Assembly: GCF_047607725.1 (NCBI RefSeq)
Contig: NZ_JBLKSS010000028.1
Coordinates: forward strand, 1 to 22,332
Length of the DNA stretch: 22,332 nucleotides
Source of the DNA: JBLKSS01 sp047607725
GTDB lineage: Bacteria > Pseudomonadota > Gammaproteobacteria > Enterobacterales > Enterobacteriaceae
Reading direction: 5' to 3'
Below are positions 1 through 7,476 of the stretch, piece after piece. The position numbers and the translations under genes were made by a program. Position 1 is the first letter of the stretch; each line of letters opens with the position of its first letter. The notes under the pieces are model-generated. The model had not been told where the DNA came from. It worked only from the letters and a program-made list of their open reading frames with translations, and made no database searches.

Positions 1-383
1 GGATGGCCGCTGACGGCAATATCTACGGCAGTCAATGGGGAAATCAGGGGCTGGACGCTTACCTGAGGAATACCTTCCAGCCCAAAGGTGCCTACAGCAA
101 AACCAATACGGCGAAGCGCGAGGTCAATGGATGGTGGAAATGCGGGGACACAGGATTGATTATCCAGTGGGGGATATACGGAAAAGGCCAGGTTGGAACC
201 TATGATTTCCCGCTGCCAATAAGGTTTCCCAAAGCGGGACTGTTCTGTATCGGCTACGCCGGCGCTGCGATAGCCTATGATGAAGATCGCGCGTCCAATT
301 CAGCCCATCTGGTCGATAACGCGACCGTCAGGGTGACAGTGGATGGCGGCCCTGAAACTGTCGTTCTAGCCATTGGTTTCTGA
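1..383 (+). CDS. tail fibre C-terminal part (5' end outside window)
   Basis: The frame is open from the left edge and ends at a TGA at 381-383, so only the last ~126 residues of a longer protein are seen. The peptide begins DGNIYGSQWG and has the motif NGWWKCGDTGLIIQWG, which matches the receptor-binding C-terminal domain of many phage tail fibres (gp37/gp53-like, 'GLIIQWG'). It runs opposite to the expressed fibre at 1076-2356 and resembles the second fragment at 582-973 (DGNI-GS-WG and GWWK...TGL..QW), so the two are paralogous C-termini. It is probably an alternative or leftover fibre end of the prophage. Whether it is part of an intact gene depends on the sequence to the left. Confidence 0.72.
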   Translation, partial: MAADGNIYGSQWGNQGLDAYLRNTFQPKGAYSKTNTAKREVNGWWKCGDTGLIIQWGIYGKGQVGTYDFPLPIRFPKAGLFCIGYAGAAIAYDEDRASNSAHLVDNATVRVTVDGGPETVVLAIGF

Positions 384-476
384 AGGAGGATCCGGCCAGT
401 CGATATCCGGCGCTTGGGTGATATCGAGGCGGTTAAGCCGCACACGATATTTTTTCCAGGCCAGCAGTGAGGCTTT
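366..476 (-). pseudogene. tail fibre assembly protein (Tfa/gpU-like) C-terminal remnant
   Basis: Read on the - strand, this stretch encodes SLLAWKKYRVRLNRLDITQ followed by APDIDWPDPP, which is the typical C-terminus of Tfa/gpU-type tail fibre assembly chaperones (AWKxYRVxLNR...APDIDWP). Its frame stays open upstream to 641, but the residues there do not look like Tfa, so only about 36 codons of the gene survive. It overlaps the end of the + strand fibre fragment at 1-383. Chaperones of this family normally sit just behind the fibre gene they serve. Here the remnant lies between two fibre C-termini in the opposite direction, as expected after inversions and deletions in a fibre-switch locus. 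Confidence 0.6.
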
Positions 477-581
477 CAAAATTTTGATGTATAAGCCAAA
501 TTGGTCACGATATCCTGTACCAAGCCATGAGTTTGATAAAACTATTAACAATATTAATCGGAACTCCCCTTCCGGTATTCT

Positions 582-973
582 TTGTTGTACCAGATACTCC
601 ATGCCGCAGGAGCGACCTATCAAGAAGACGGCAATATCCACGGATCATTATGGGGCGGTCACTTAAGCGGTTTTATCGCCAATCGCACCCACTCAGGTGA
701 TGGTTGGTGGAAAGACGAGAATACCGGGCTGATGGTTCAGTGGAGAAATGCTCATAATCTCAAATATCAGGATGTGAGAACGATTAATTTTTCTCATCCA
801 TTCGAGCATTTTGTGGGAAGTATTCAGGTTACACCAGACAGGTCGGGGGGGGGCAGGATGGATTAATTGGAGGATATGCTTCCGCTATTAATAACAATGC
901 GTTCAATTTGACAAATGACTATGCCAACCGCGGAGCAGCATCAAATTACTGGTGGCTGGCGATAGGAAAATAA
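582..973 (+). pseudogene. tail fibre C-terminal fragment, frameshifted in a G9 run
   Basis: The first frame (582-866) carries DGNIHGSLWGG and GDGWWKDENTGLMVQW, matching the neighbouring fibre C-terminus at 1-383. At a run of nine G (845-853) the homologous frame is lost. In another frame the sequence continues QDGLIGGYASAINNN and ends ASNYWWLAIGK at a TAA (971-973), a normal fibre end (WWLAIG). Seven G would restore one frame. There is no start or N-terminal domain, so this is a silent or dead C-terminal cassette. It converges with the fibre gene ending at 1076. The run may be a slippage site, a decay lesion or a sequencing error. Confidence 0.65.
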
Positions 974-1075
974 GCATGAGGTCTCGTTTGCTCAAGTTAC
1001 GGGTTCGTGTTGCCTCATCATTTAATGTTACTTTGGTGCCTCATCAAGGCGGTAAGCATACACGGTATTTTTCCA

Positions 1076-2356
1076 TTACCACTCAATCGTCAACCAACCA
1101 CCGGCACCGTCGCCACCGTTACCACCAGCAGTCCCAGAAATGCGTGTTCCACCGCCACCGCCACCACCGGCTCCATAGCCGTAAGCGGGTCTGGCATGGT
1201 GTGCCCCCTGAGACCCAACATGCCCGCCTGGGCCACCCCCACCAAAAGCACAGGAAGCGCCACTGGCAGCGGTCAGATAAAACGTGCTCATACCATTCAG
1301 GTTACCTCCAATAGCTGTCTCACCATAGGGATAACCGGCACCACCGTAGCCATTTGTCCCTCCGATACCCGCCGGCCCGCCAGTGCCGCCGGATAACGTG
1401 AGTAAATCACCTAGCGCCGTCAGGCCACCATTTCCACCGACTATCCCTGAATTATTCGGTGCGCCTCCCGACCCCCCTTTACCGCCAATACCGACGTCGA
1501 TTTTTAGCGTCTTGCCGGGCGTGACGGTTATTGCTTGCNGGATAACGGCTTGTCCTGCGCCCCCGCCGCCGCCACCCGAGGTATAACCGTCCAGATAGCC
1601 AAGCCCACCGCCNNNNCCACCACCTCCCCCGGCACAGCCTGAGACATAAACAGTTGTAATGCCTTCTGGAACGGTAAACACACCATTGTTAAAAAAGGTA
1701 GAAAAGCGAGGTTCCAACAAACCAAGGTTTTCTAGAAATTGATTTTTGTCTGGGATGTCGGCCCCATTTTCATTTTTCGCCAGTTTCTGGCTCAGAAGCT
1801 GCGTCACGCTTTCGGCAAATTTCGGGTTATTGCTGATGGCCTGCGCCAGCTTGTTCAGCGTATCTAAATCAGACGGGGCATTATCCACCACGGTATTCAC
1901 CCGTTCATTCACCGCTTTAGGCGTCGCTGCGGTGGTCTCGTCCGCGCTGTGCGTGGCGCTGCTTAACTGCACTATCCCCTTGCGGTGAAGCGTCGCCTCC
2001 TCAATACCGTCCTGGGTCGCCAGCTTGCCCAGCCCCAGATGCGTACGTGCCTTTTCCTGTGCCCCTTTGCCCGCTGCGGCAATTTCCGCCAATGCCTGGG
2101 TTTTCAACAGCGCCTCCTGGCCGATAATGGCCCGGATAGCCAGCGTCAGCTGATTTAACTTGCCCTTATCCGGGCGGATGCCGGCGGCGTCCAGTAAGGC
2201 CAGCTGTTCGGCCTGCTGGATATTGAACCAGTCCTCCCCCGGCCAGCTGATACCCTTGTGGCCGTCGCCCTCGGTAAACCATAACGGCGTGGTGCTCTGG
2301 GTTTCTTTCAGCGGCGGCATNGTNGCAATGCCGCTGTTGTTATCTAAAAAATACAT
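1076..2356 (-). CDS. tail (collar) fibre with glycine-rich C-terminal tip
   Basis: About 426 residues. The N-terminal ~110 residues (WFTEGDGHKGISWPGEDWFN, LDAAGIRPDKGKLNQL) resemble the collar-fibre region that joins Mu/P2-type fibres to the baseplate. Residues ~125-170 hold a phage fibre repeat (HRKGIVQLSSATHSADETTAATPKAV split over two units). From about residue 215 the chain enters VFTVPEGITTVYVSG and a long Gly-rich tip ending GGWLTIEW, like Gly-rich adhesin domains of phage fibres that bind the host surface. N bases affect residues ~11-12, the start of the Gly-rich part and one later residue. The ATG overlaps the end of gp48 (TNATG). The codons for NLGLLEP contain a Hin/Gin-like crossover sequence, so the C-terminus may be exchangeable. 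Confidence 0.8.
   Translation of the reverse strand: MYFLDNNSGIXXMPPLKETQSTTPLWFTEGDGHKGISWPGEDWFNIQQAEQLALLDAAGIRPDKGKLNQLTLAIRAIIGQEALLKTQALAEIAAAGKGAQEKARTHLGLGKLATQDGIEEATLHRKGIVQLSSATHSADETTAATPKAVNERVNTVVDNAPSDLDTLNKLAQAISNNPKFAESVTQLLSQKLAKNENGADIPDKNQFLENLGLLEPRFSTFFNNGVFTVPEGITTVYVSGCAGGGGXXGGGLGYLDGYTSGGGGGGAGQAVIXQAITVTPGKTLKIDVGIGGKGGSGGAPNNSGIVGGNGGLTALGDLLTLSGGTGGPAGIGGTNGYGGAGYPYGETAIGGNLNGMSTFYLTAASGASCAFGGGGPGGHVGSQGAHHARPAYGYGAGGGGGGGTRISGTAGGNGGDGAGGWLTIEW
1712..1738. promoter_or_regulatory. Hin/Gin/Cin-type DNA inversion crossover site (candidate)
   Basis: The core AAACCAAGGTTT at 1719-1730 is a perfect dyad around a central AA. With its flanks (TTCC... left, ...TTCTAGAA right) it resembles sites used by serine invertases such as Hin and Gin; by eye about 19 of 26 positions agree with my recollection of hixL. 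It sits inside the fibre gene between the conserved N-terminal half and the variable Gly-rich tip, exactly where Mu and P1 place such sites. No second copy or invertase gene is in the window. Confidence 0.5.
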
Positions 2357-2907
2357 NAGCCTTTCTCCTTTTTGTCGGCATACACATAGCGAAAGTCCTG
2401 ATGCGCCGGCTTATAGCGGTTTAACAGGCATTCGAGTATCCCGGCGTAATAAATCCGCAGCGGCGTGGTGATGGGGTCAAGCACATGCATCGGGCGATAG
2501 TCCACATGGGTCTCAATCGTCACAATCGTGACCCACTGATTGTCCGGCAAGGTGATCATGCTCACCGTAAAGCCATAAGAGCGCGCCAGTTCAATGTAAA
2601 ACTGCCGGTTGAGGCTCGGTTTCATCCGCAGCTTGTTGGCCGCATAGCGCTGGCGCTCATCGATGCCGGCATCCTCACCGATATCACAGTCCGGCAGCCC
2701 TAAAAAACGCTCCCAGTCAGCCAGCAACAGTGTGGCGGTCAGCGGAAANCGCTCGGCCANCAATTGCCCGGCGCGTTCGGTGACGCGCGACGTACTGCGT
2801 GCCAGGCCGCCGGCCAGCGACGCCAGCAGCGTATCCGGCGCTTTGTTCCAGGCCAGCCCGTCAGGCAGCAGTTGCAGCAGCGCGCGCTGGTGTGCCCTTA
2901 AAGCCAT
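2356..2907 (-). CDS. Mu gp48-like tail/baseplate protein (DUF2313/YmfQ family)
   Basis: About 183 residues beginning MALRAHQRALLQLLPDGLAW, the usual N-terminus of Mu gp48/YmfQ proteins (short helix, then LLPxGxAW), with ADWERFLGLPDCD and ERQRYAANKL in the middle and YGFTVS further on. These proteins sit at the baseplate periphery and are needed for tail assembly. The ATG overlaps the gp47 stop by 10 bases. The likely stop is the codon TNA at 2356-2358, whose middle base is undetermined: A or G gives a stop that overlaps the fibre ATG (TNATG), while C or T would read on to 2344. The overlap favours the stop. Confidence 0.85.
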
Positions 2908-3977
2908 GTGACATCCCCCATCACCAATAGCTCGGTTTTTCCGCTACTGGCCGGCGTCAGCGGGCTTTTCAGGGCGTAATCCTCCAGTCCGCTTATCCCG
3001 GACAGCACTCGCCAGAATGCCGAGGGCAACAGGGTTTCGCCCGGCTTGGCCGCCGTGTAAAACAGTTGCCTGAGCGCCTCGCGGATACGGGCCTGGTTAT
3101 CCGGGGTATTGGGGGCGATACGCAGCGTGATATCGACCTTTTTTGCCCCCGGCGCAAACACCGTCACCGTCGGCCCCTCCGGTTGGCCGACCCACTCGCC
3201 GGTGGCCGGGTCCCGGTGGCGCGCGAGATAGTCGGTCACCCGCGCAATATCGGCCGGGCCGGGGAAGATATCCGGGTGATGGTCCATCACGAAGGTCACG
3301 CCCACCGTGCCCGCCCCNTTCCAGGTGGGCAGACACCAGCNGCGGGTGACGCCCGGGACCTCGCGCGCCCAGCGCTCGTAATCCCAGCGTGTGCCGCCGC
3401 CCGGGGGAAACTGCACCCGATACAGCAGGCGCGACAGCAATTCTTCCACGCGCTCGCGGTCAGCGCCGCCCCGGATCCCGNGCGCATCGGTCAGCGCCTG
3501 CGGGGCCACCCCGGCAACCGGGGTGACAAAACCGAGCGCCTGTCCCGCGCCGCAATCCCCCGCCAGCCCAGGCTGGTCCGCCTCGACGTTGACCGTTAAG
3601 CTGCCGGCCTTGCCCTCGGCGGCGTCTGTCAGGCGGTAAAGCGCGCCGTCGGCCCGTTGCAAACGCGCCCCAACCGGCACACTGGCGGCATCATACAGCG
3701 ACAGCCTGACCGGGCCGCTGGCCCGGGCGGCCTGCTTGCGCACCACGCCCCAAAAGGCGCAATGTTTGAGCAGCTCGCTCTCGTCAGCATCGCTCGGAAT
3801 GATTTGCCGGGCTATCCAGCCCAGGTGTTCATGCTCCAGCGCCGACAGCCCGGCCTGCGCCATCGCCATGGCCCCCAGCAGACTGTCCTGCGTCGGCAGC
3901 GCGCCCGGCAGGCGTTGCGCCACATCCTGCTGCGTCTGGCTGATAAGCTCGCCNAGCGTGGGTATCTGATACGGCAT
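2898..3977 (-). CDS. Mu gp47-like baseplate J protein
   Basis: 359 residues, the usual size for Mu gp47/baseplate J-like proteins, which form the baseplate wedges of contractile tails. The start MPYQIPTxGELISQTQQD and the following LPGALPTQDSLLGAMAMA are typical of the family; later come LSRLLYRVQFPPGGGTRWDY, WAREVPGVTR and FVMDHHPDIFPGPADIARV. The ATG follows the gp46 stop directly (TAAATG), so the two are translationally coupled. N bases make four residues unknown, but the frame is open throughout. It belongs to the continuous tail operon from tape measure to fibre. Confidence 0.92.
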   Translation of the reverse strand: MPYQIPTXGELISQTQQDVAQRLPGALPTQDSLLGAMAMAQAGLSALEHEHLGWIARQIIPSDADESELLKHCAFWGVVRKQAARASGPVRLSLYDAASVPVGARLQRADGALYRLTDAAEGKAGSLTVNVEADQPGLAGDCGAGQALGFVTPVAGVAPQALTDAXGIRGGADRERVEELLSRLLYRVQFPPGGGTRWDYERWAREVPGVTRXWCLPTWXGAGTVGVTFVMDHHPDIFPGPADIARVTDYLARHRDPATGEWVGQPEGPTVTVFAPGAKKVDITLRIAPNTPDNQARIREALRQLFYTAAKPGETLLPSAFWRVLSGISGLEDYALKSPLTPASSGKTELLVMGDVTWL

Positions 3978-4415
3978 TTACATCCCCTCCAAACGGGCTT
4001 TAAAGGTAAACGGGCGCGCACTGCCGTCCTTGAGCGTCAGGCGCACGGTCAGCCGCAGCCAGCCCGGCAGCGGCGCACTCGCCTGGCAATGCAATTGGCT
4101 GATCATCCCGGCGTCCAGCAGGCCACGCAGCGCCTCATCGGCGTAGGCTTCTGCCCGCGCCAATACCGCAGGCAGCGCCTTTTCCCGTGACAGCAGCCAC
4201 AACCGCGAGCCAACCGGGCGGTCACGGTAACTGTCCGCCCACCATCCGCGCCGGTCATGGCCGCCATCCGGCAAACGGTCGGAGACCTCAGCGCGCCGNT
4301 CGGTAAACAGGCACAGCAGCACGGTGGTCGTCAGGCTGTCGTCGGCGAGTAAATCCGCGCCGGCCTGTACCAGCACCCCCTCGCCATTCATCCAGCGCAG
4401 CGCCGCGTCACTCAT
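3978..4415 (-). CDS. Mu gp46-like baseplate protein
   Basis: 145 residues with the gp46 features DRRGWWADSYRDRPVGSRLW and LLSREKALPAVLARAEAYA; the first is close to the GWWGD...GSRLWLL signature of this family. Mu gp46 is a baseplate wedge component related to T4 gp25/GPW-like proteins and acts between the spike (gp45) and gp47. The start codon overlaps the stop of gp45 (ATGA at 4412-4415) and the stop is followed at once by the gp47 ATG, so the gene is embedded in a coupled operon. One residue (~39) is unknown because of an N. Confidence 0.9.
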   Translation of the reverse strand: MSDAALRWMNGEGVLVQAGADLLADDSLTTTVLLCLFTXRRAEVSDRLPDGGHDRRGWWADSYRDRPVGSRLWLLSREKALPAVLARAEAYADEALRGLLDAGMISQLHCQASAPLPGWLRLTVRLTLKDGSARPFTFKARLEGM

Positions 4416-5017
4416 TGCGGCCCCCCGGTCAGACTGCCCTGGCCATTTTCCTGATGGCGGTGNGTACTGTGTTTGACGCCACCGATAACGGCTTCCGGTG
4501 CGGCAAAGGTGCCCTGGGACTCAGCGTCCCCGGCAATCGTCATGTTCTGTTTCACCGTCAGGTTTTTCTCAATCACCACATCATCAGTAAAACGCGCGGT
4601 CGGGGTGTTAAACACCGCCTCCTGCTCGGCGACCACTTCCAGTGTTTTACAGGTGATGATGCAGCGGCCGTCCCGGGTCAGACGCAGGCGATGCCCCTCA
4701 TAGTGATACAGGCCGCTATCCCCGGCGGGCAGTCCGGTGGGCCGATAACGCCGGTCTTCTACCACTAGCACGGTCGCCTGGTCACGACTGCCGCCCAGGC
4801 AGGCAAACAGGACCTCGGCCCCCGGCAACGGCACGCTGATATGCCCGTATTGCTGCGGGCGCTCGACCTCATCGAAGGTTTCACCGTCCAGCGCCGTCAA
4901 CTGGACGTTTTGCGCTTTCAGGCCGTCATTCACCCCGGTCAGGACGCCACGCCCGAACAACAGGCGGATCCCGCGCATCACCGGGGCAAGCAGGCGTTGC
5001 AGTGCGATATTACTCAT
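4412..5017 (-). CDS. Mu gp45-like baseplate spike (gpV) protein
   Basis: 201 residues from MSNIALQRLLAPVMRG, the usual length and N-terminus of Mu gp45. It has an OB-fold-like region (VQLTALDGETFDEVERPQQY, HISVPLPGAEVLFACLGG) and a C-terminal beta-helical part (EAVFNTPTARFTDDVVIEKN, LTVKQNMTIAG). The end reads GGVKHSxHRHQ; the His-x-His near the tip corresponds to the iron-binding apex known from Mu gp45 and P2 gpV, though one base there (4463) is N. The protein forms the membrane-piercing needle. ATG 5017 is preferred to the upstream ATG at 5068 because it overlaps the gp44 stop (ATGAGTAA), as is common in this operon. Confidence 0.92.
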   Translation of the reverse strand: MSNIALQRLLAPVMRGIRLLFGRGVLTGVNDGLKAQNVQLTALDGETFDEVERPQQYGHISVPLPGAEVLFACLGGSRDQATVLVVEDRRYRPTGLPAGDSGLYHYEGHRLRLTRDGRCIITCKTLEVVAEQEAVFNTPTARFTDDVVIEKNLTVKQNMTIAGDAESQGTFAAPEAVIGGVKHSXHRHQENGQGSLTGGPQ

Positions 5018-6125
5018 CGAGTTTATTCCCTTGGTTAAGCCAGGCCCGCACCAGACCATCGACGCCACCGTCAGCCCCGTTCGCCTGACGCTCCGCCTCC
5101 GCCGGCACGATAAACGCCTCGCGCGGAGCCAGTGTTAACGTTGTGCGTTCCCCGTTGTCCGCATCGAGATCAAACTGCACCTGGCTAATCAACAGGTCAC
5201 GACTGATCATGGACAGACGCGGCGCAATGACGCGGGTCAGCCGATTGGTCTGCCACAGTTCGTCGCTTTCGCGCCGCCAGCCCTTAACCACGGCGGTAAA
5301 ACGCTCTGACTGGGCCAATGCCCAGCGACTTTCCCGCAGGGCGCGCGCCCGTGCGGTGGCGGTGGTCAGTTTACTGTCAGCCAGAATGACTTTGGGGCGG
5401 TAACGACCCATCGCGGGGTCGTCACTTTCTCCCTTGGGGGCAGCGCGTAGCGCGTTGGTGTTAGCATCGCCCGCGTGATCGCCTCCGCCGCCGTGGCCTT
5501 TAATCAGATACTGACTGGGGCGGTCGCGCCAGTCTTCGGTGTACTCGGCGGACAACAGATTTTCACCCAGACGCAGGGTGTCAGTGGGGGTGTTCGCCGC
5601 CTGGGTAAACACCAGATCGCCGTCGACATGACTGGTCACCAAAACGCCTCGGTGACGCGCCGCCCGGCTCAGCACATCCGCCATGCTTTCAGACAGTTCA
5701 AGGGTAAAGGCGGTAAAGGGTTTGGCGGCCCCGGGGTCAGACACCGCCCAGCGCACCGCAATGCCAAAAGGCTTGCACAGGTCTTGCGCAATCTGTTGCA
5801 GTGTGCGGTGACGCCATTGACCGCCCGGATAGACCGCCGAACAGTCCACCAGATCGCCGGTTTTATCCCGGCCCTTTATCGTTACCTGTGCCGAGTCGGC
5901 CCCCATCTTGTGCGACCCGCTGTCCAGGTAGCCGGTGATGACCGGTTGCCCGTCAAGGGTCAGCGCGAGCGTTCCGCCGGCGCGCAGGCTGTCGGGCAAC
6001 GCCTGGCCGGGCATCATGATCCCGAGGGTAAAATCCCCGGCCAGACGCGCCAGCCCCCGGGTAATACTGACCGAAAGCCAGTGGGTGAAAATCCGGTTGT
6101 CGATGCGCAACGCTACCTCAGCCAC
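5010..6125 (-). CDS. Mu gpP (gp44)-like baseplate hub protein
   Basis: 372 residues from a GTG at 6125 that overlaps the end of gpN; the peptide then begins VAEVALRIDNRIFTHW, where the family similarity starts, so the longer frame up to 6212 is not used. Landmarks are ITRGLARLAGDFTLGI, GYLDSGSHKMGADSAQVTIK, GRDKTGDLVDCSAVYPGGQW and SQYLIKGHGGGGD, all typical of Mu gp44, a T4 gp27-like hub that carries the spike. Mu gpP has about 380 residues, so the gene appears complete. It lies between gpN and gp45 with short overlaps on both sides. Confidence 0.92.
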   Translation of the reverse strand: MAEVALRIDNRIFTHWLSVSITRGLARLAGDFTLGIMMPGQALPDSLRAGGTLALTLDGQPVITGYLDSGSHKMGADSAQVTIKGRDKTGDLVDCSAVYPGGQWRHRTLQQIAQDLCKPFGIAVRWAVSDPGAAKPFTAFTLELSESMADVLSRAARHRGVLVTSHVDGDLVFTQAANTPTDTLRLGENLLSAEYTEDWRDRPSQYLIKGHGGGGDHAGDANTNALRAAPKGESDDPAMGRYRPKVILADSKLTTATARARALRESRWALAQSERFTAVVKGWRRESDELWQTNRLTRVIAPRLSMISRDLLISQVQFDLDADNGERTTLTLAPREAFIVPAEAERQANGADGGVDGLVRAWLNQGNKLDE

Positions 6126-7467
6126 CGAGCACCTCCACGCGCTCGCCACCCGGCACAAACAGCGGATGACGCAGCCGGTTGCGACGAATAAAGCGTGCCG
6201 TGTCACGCGCATCGCCGGTGATGCGGTACAGGGTCACCAGCGCCGGCTCGGTTGTTGTCACTGCGGCCTGGATCAGGCCGGGTAACGCCACGCCGCGATG
6301 GGATAAATCCGCCACAAAGGCGCGACTTAACGCCCGCACCTGCAACGCCAGGGTCTGATAGCCCAGCGCTGAGGTGGTCAGGGCGCACGCATCCAGGCGG
6401 TGCCCGACCTGCTGGCTGACGCGCACCACATCCGGCGTACTTTCCAGCCAGACGCTGCCGCTGTCACTGAGCGGGAGCGGGGCGGGCGAGGCCGCGCGTG
6501 GCAACGCCTGTGCCGGTGCGTTTTGGCTGACCGCCGCCAGACTGGCGGTGAGCAGGGACGACAACATCTGTACCTGCACCACAGCCACCGCCAGGCGCAG
6601 CGTATTTTGCAGCAGCAGCACCGTGGCGCGGGTGGCCGGTTGTAGCCCCTGCATATCGCGCAGGCGGTCCTGACGGACCAAAGCGCTGTCCAGCTGGTCG
6701 GCCAGCTGGACTATCTGGTGCTGTAGTGCGCCGGGCTGCGGGGAGACCGGCGCGCGCGCCCGGTTTTTTATCTGCTCCGGTTGGGGGTAAGCCGGCAGGC
6801 GCTGTATTCCTTGAAAAATCCCCTTAAAGGCCAGCGCCAAGCGGTCGGGGGTGGTGATAAGCCCCTGGATATTGCCACGCAGGGCCGTGAACGAGGCAAT
6901 AAAGCTCTGCATATCGGCCAGCAGCCCCAGACCATTGAGGGCGCTTTCCAGCGTGGTGGCTTTCTCGTTGACGCACGCCATCAACGCCTGCGCGTCATGC
7001 AGCGAGGTCTGCCAGCCGTCAGCCAGGGTTGAAAAGAGTGAGGCCAGCGTGCCGTCGCCCTGACGATTGACGACCCCGGCGGTATCCTGCGCAACCGTAG
7101 GGGCGGTCTCATCGGCCACCGGCACCACCGTGACGGTAAACTCCACCAGACGCTGGTTATCGACGCTGTAGCGGCTTTCAAAATTATCAACCAATACCGA
7201 CAGCGTGCCCCAGTCCGGGTGCAACAGCTCGCCCGGTCCCGGCGCATTCAGCGCCTGCGTCAGCCGTACCCGTTGCGCCTGCGCATCATCGCCGGTCAGT
7301 GACAGGGTGAAGGTGTGCTCAGGCAGTTTTTTCCCTAAATCGTCCGCCCCGCCGTGTTCGCGCAGCGGATATTCCCGCCGCACCACCCGGCGACCGCCGC
7401 GACTGCGCTGCTCTTTGTAAACCCAGAAGGGCACGCCGCGAAAGCGGCCCTGGCCGGTACTTTTCAT
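6118..7467 (-). CDS. Mu gpN (gp43)-like protein, DNA circularisation N-terminal domain
   Basis: 449 residues. The N-terminus GRFRGVPFWVYKEQRSRGGR, then RVVRREYPLREHG, is the hallmark of the DNA_circ_N family (Mu gpN). The middle and C-terminal parts are mainly helical (VNEKATTLESALNGLGLLAD; DQLDSALVRQDRLRDMQGLQ), and the end has LYRITGDARDTARFIRRN. In Mu the product is a tail protein; the 'circularisation' label comes from a related phage and need not describe its role here. It follows the tape measure by 9 bases and overlaps the start of gp44. The frame is complete. Confidence 0.92.
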   Translation of the reverse strand: MKSTGQGRFRGVPFWVYKEQRSRGGRRVVRREYPLREHGGADDLGKKLPEHTFTLSLTGDDAQAQRVRLTQALNAPGPGELLHPDWGTLSVLVDNFESRYSVDNQRLVEFTVTVVPVADETAPTVAQDTAGVVNRQGDGTLASLFSTLADGWQTSLHDAQALMACVNEKATTLESALNGLGLLADMQSFIASFTALRGNIQGLITTPDRLALAFKGIFQGIQRLPAYPQPEQIKNRARAPVSPQPGALQHQIVQLADQLDSALVRQDRLRDMQGLQPATRATVLLLQNTLRLAVAVVQVQMLSSLLTASLAAVSQNAPAQALPRAASPAPLPLSDSGSVWLESTPDVVRVSQQVGHRLDACALTTSALGYQTLALQVRALSRAFVADLSHRGVALPGLIQAAVTTTEPALVTLYRITGDARDTARFIRRNRLRHPLFVPGGERVEVLGG

Positions 7468-7476
7468 CTGCGCCCC

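Noticed and set aside
373..666. 97-codon + strand ORF between fibre fragments
   Set aside because: Overlaps the Tfa remnant and the second fibre fragment in a different frame; no similarity or ribosome site.
1540..1625. GGC/CCG-rich stretch as a repeat expansion
   Set aside because: It encodes the glycine-rich fibre tip in an open frame; the composition is explained by the protein.
3097..4190. Several + and - strand ORFs overlapping gp47 and gp46
   Set aside because: Other-frame shadows of GC-rich tail genes rich in Arg/Pro/Ala; no start signals or family features.
5475..6191. 238-codon + strand ORF
   Set aside because: It is antisense to gp44/gpN, has no ribosome site or family similarity, and follows from the GC-rich codon pattern of the real genes.
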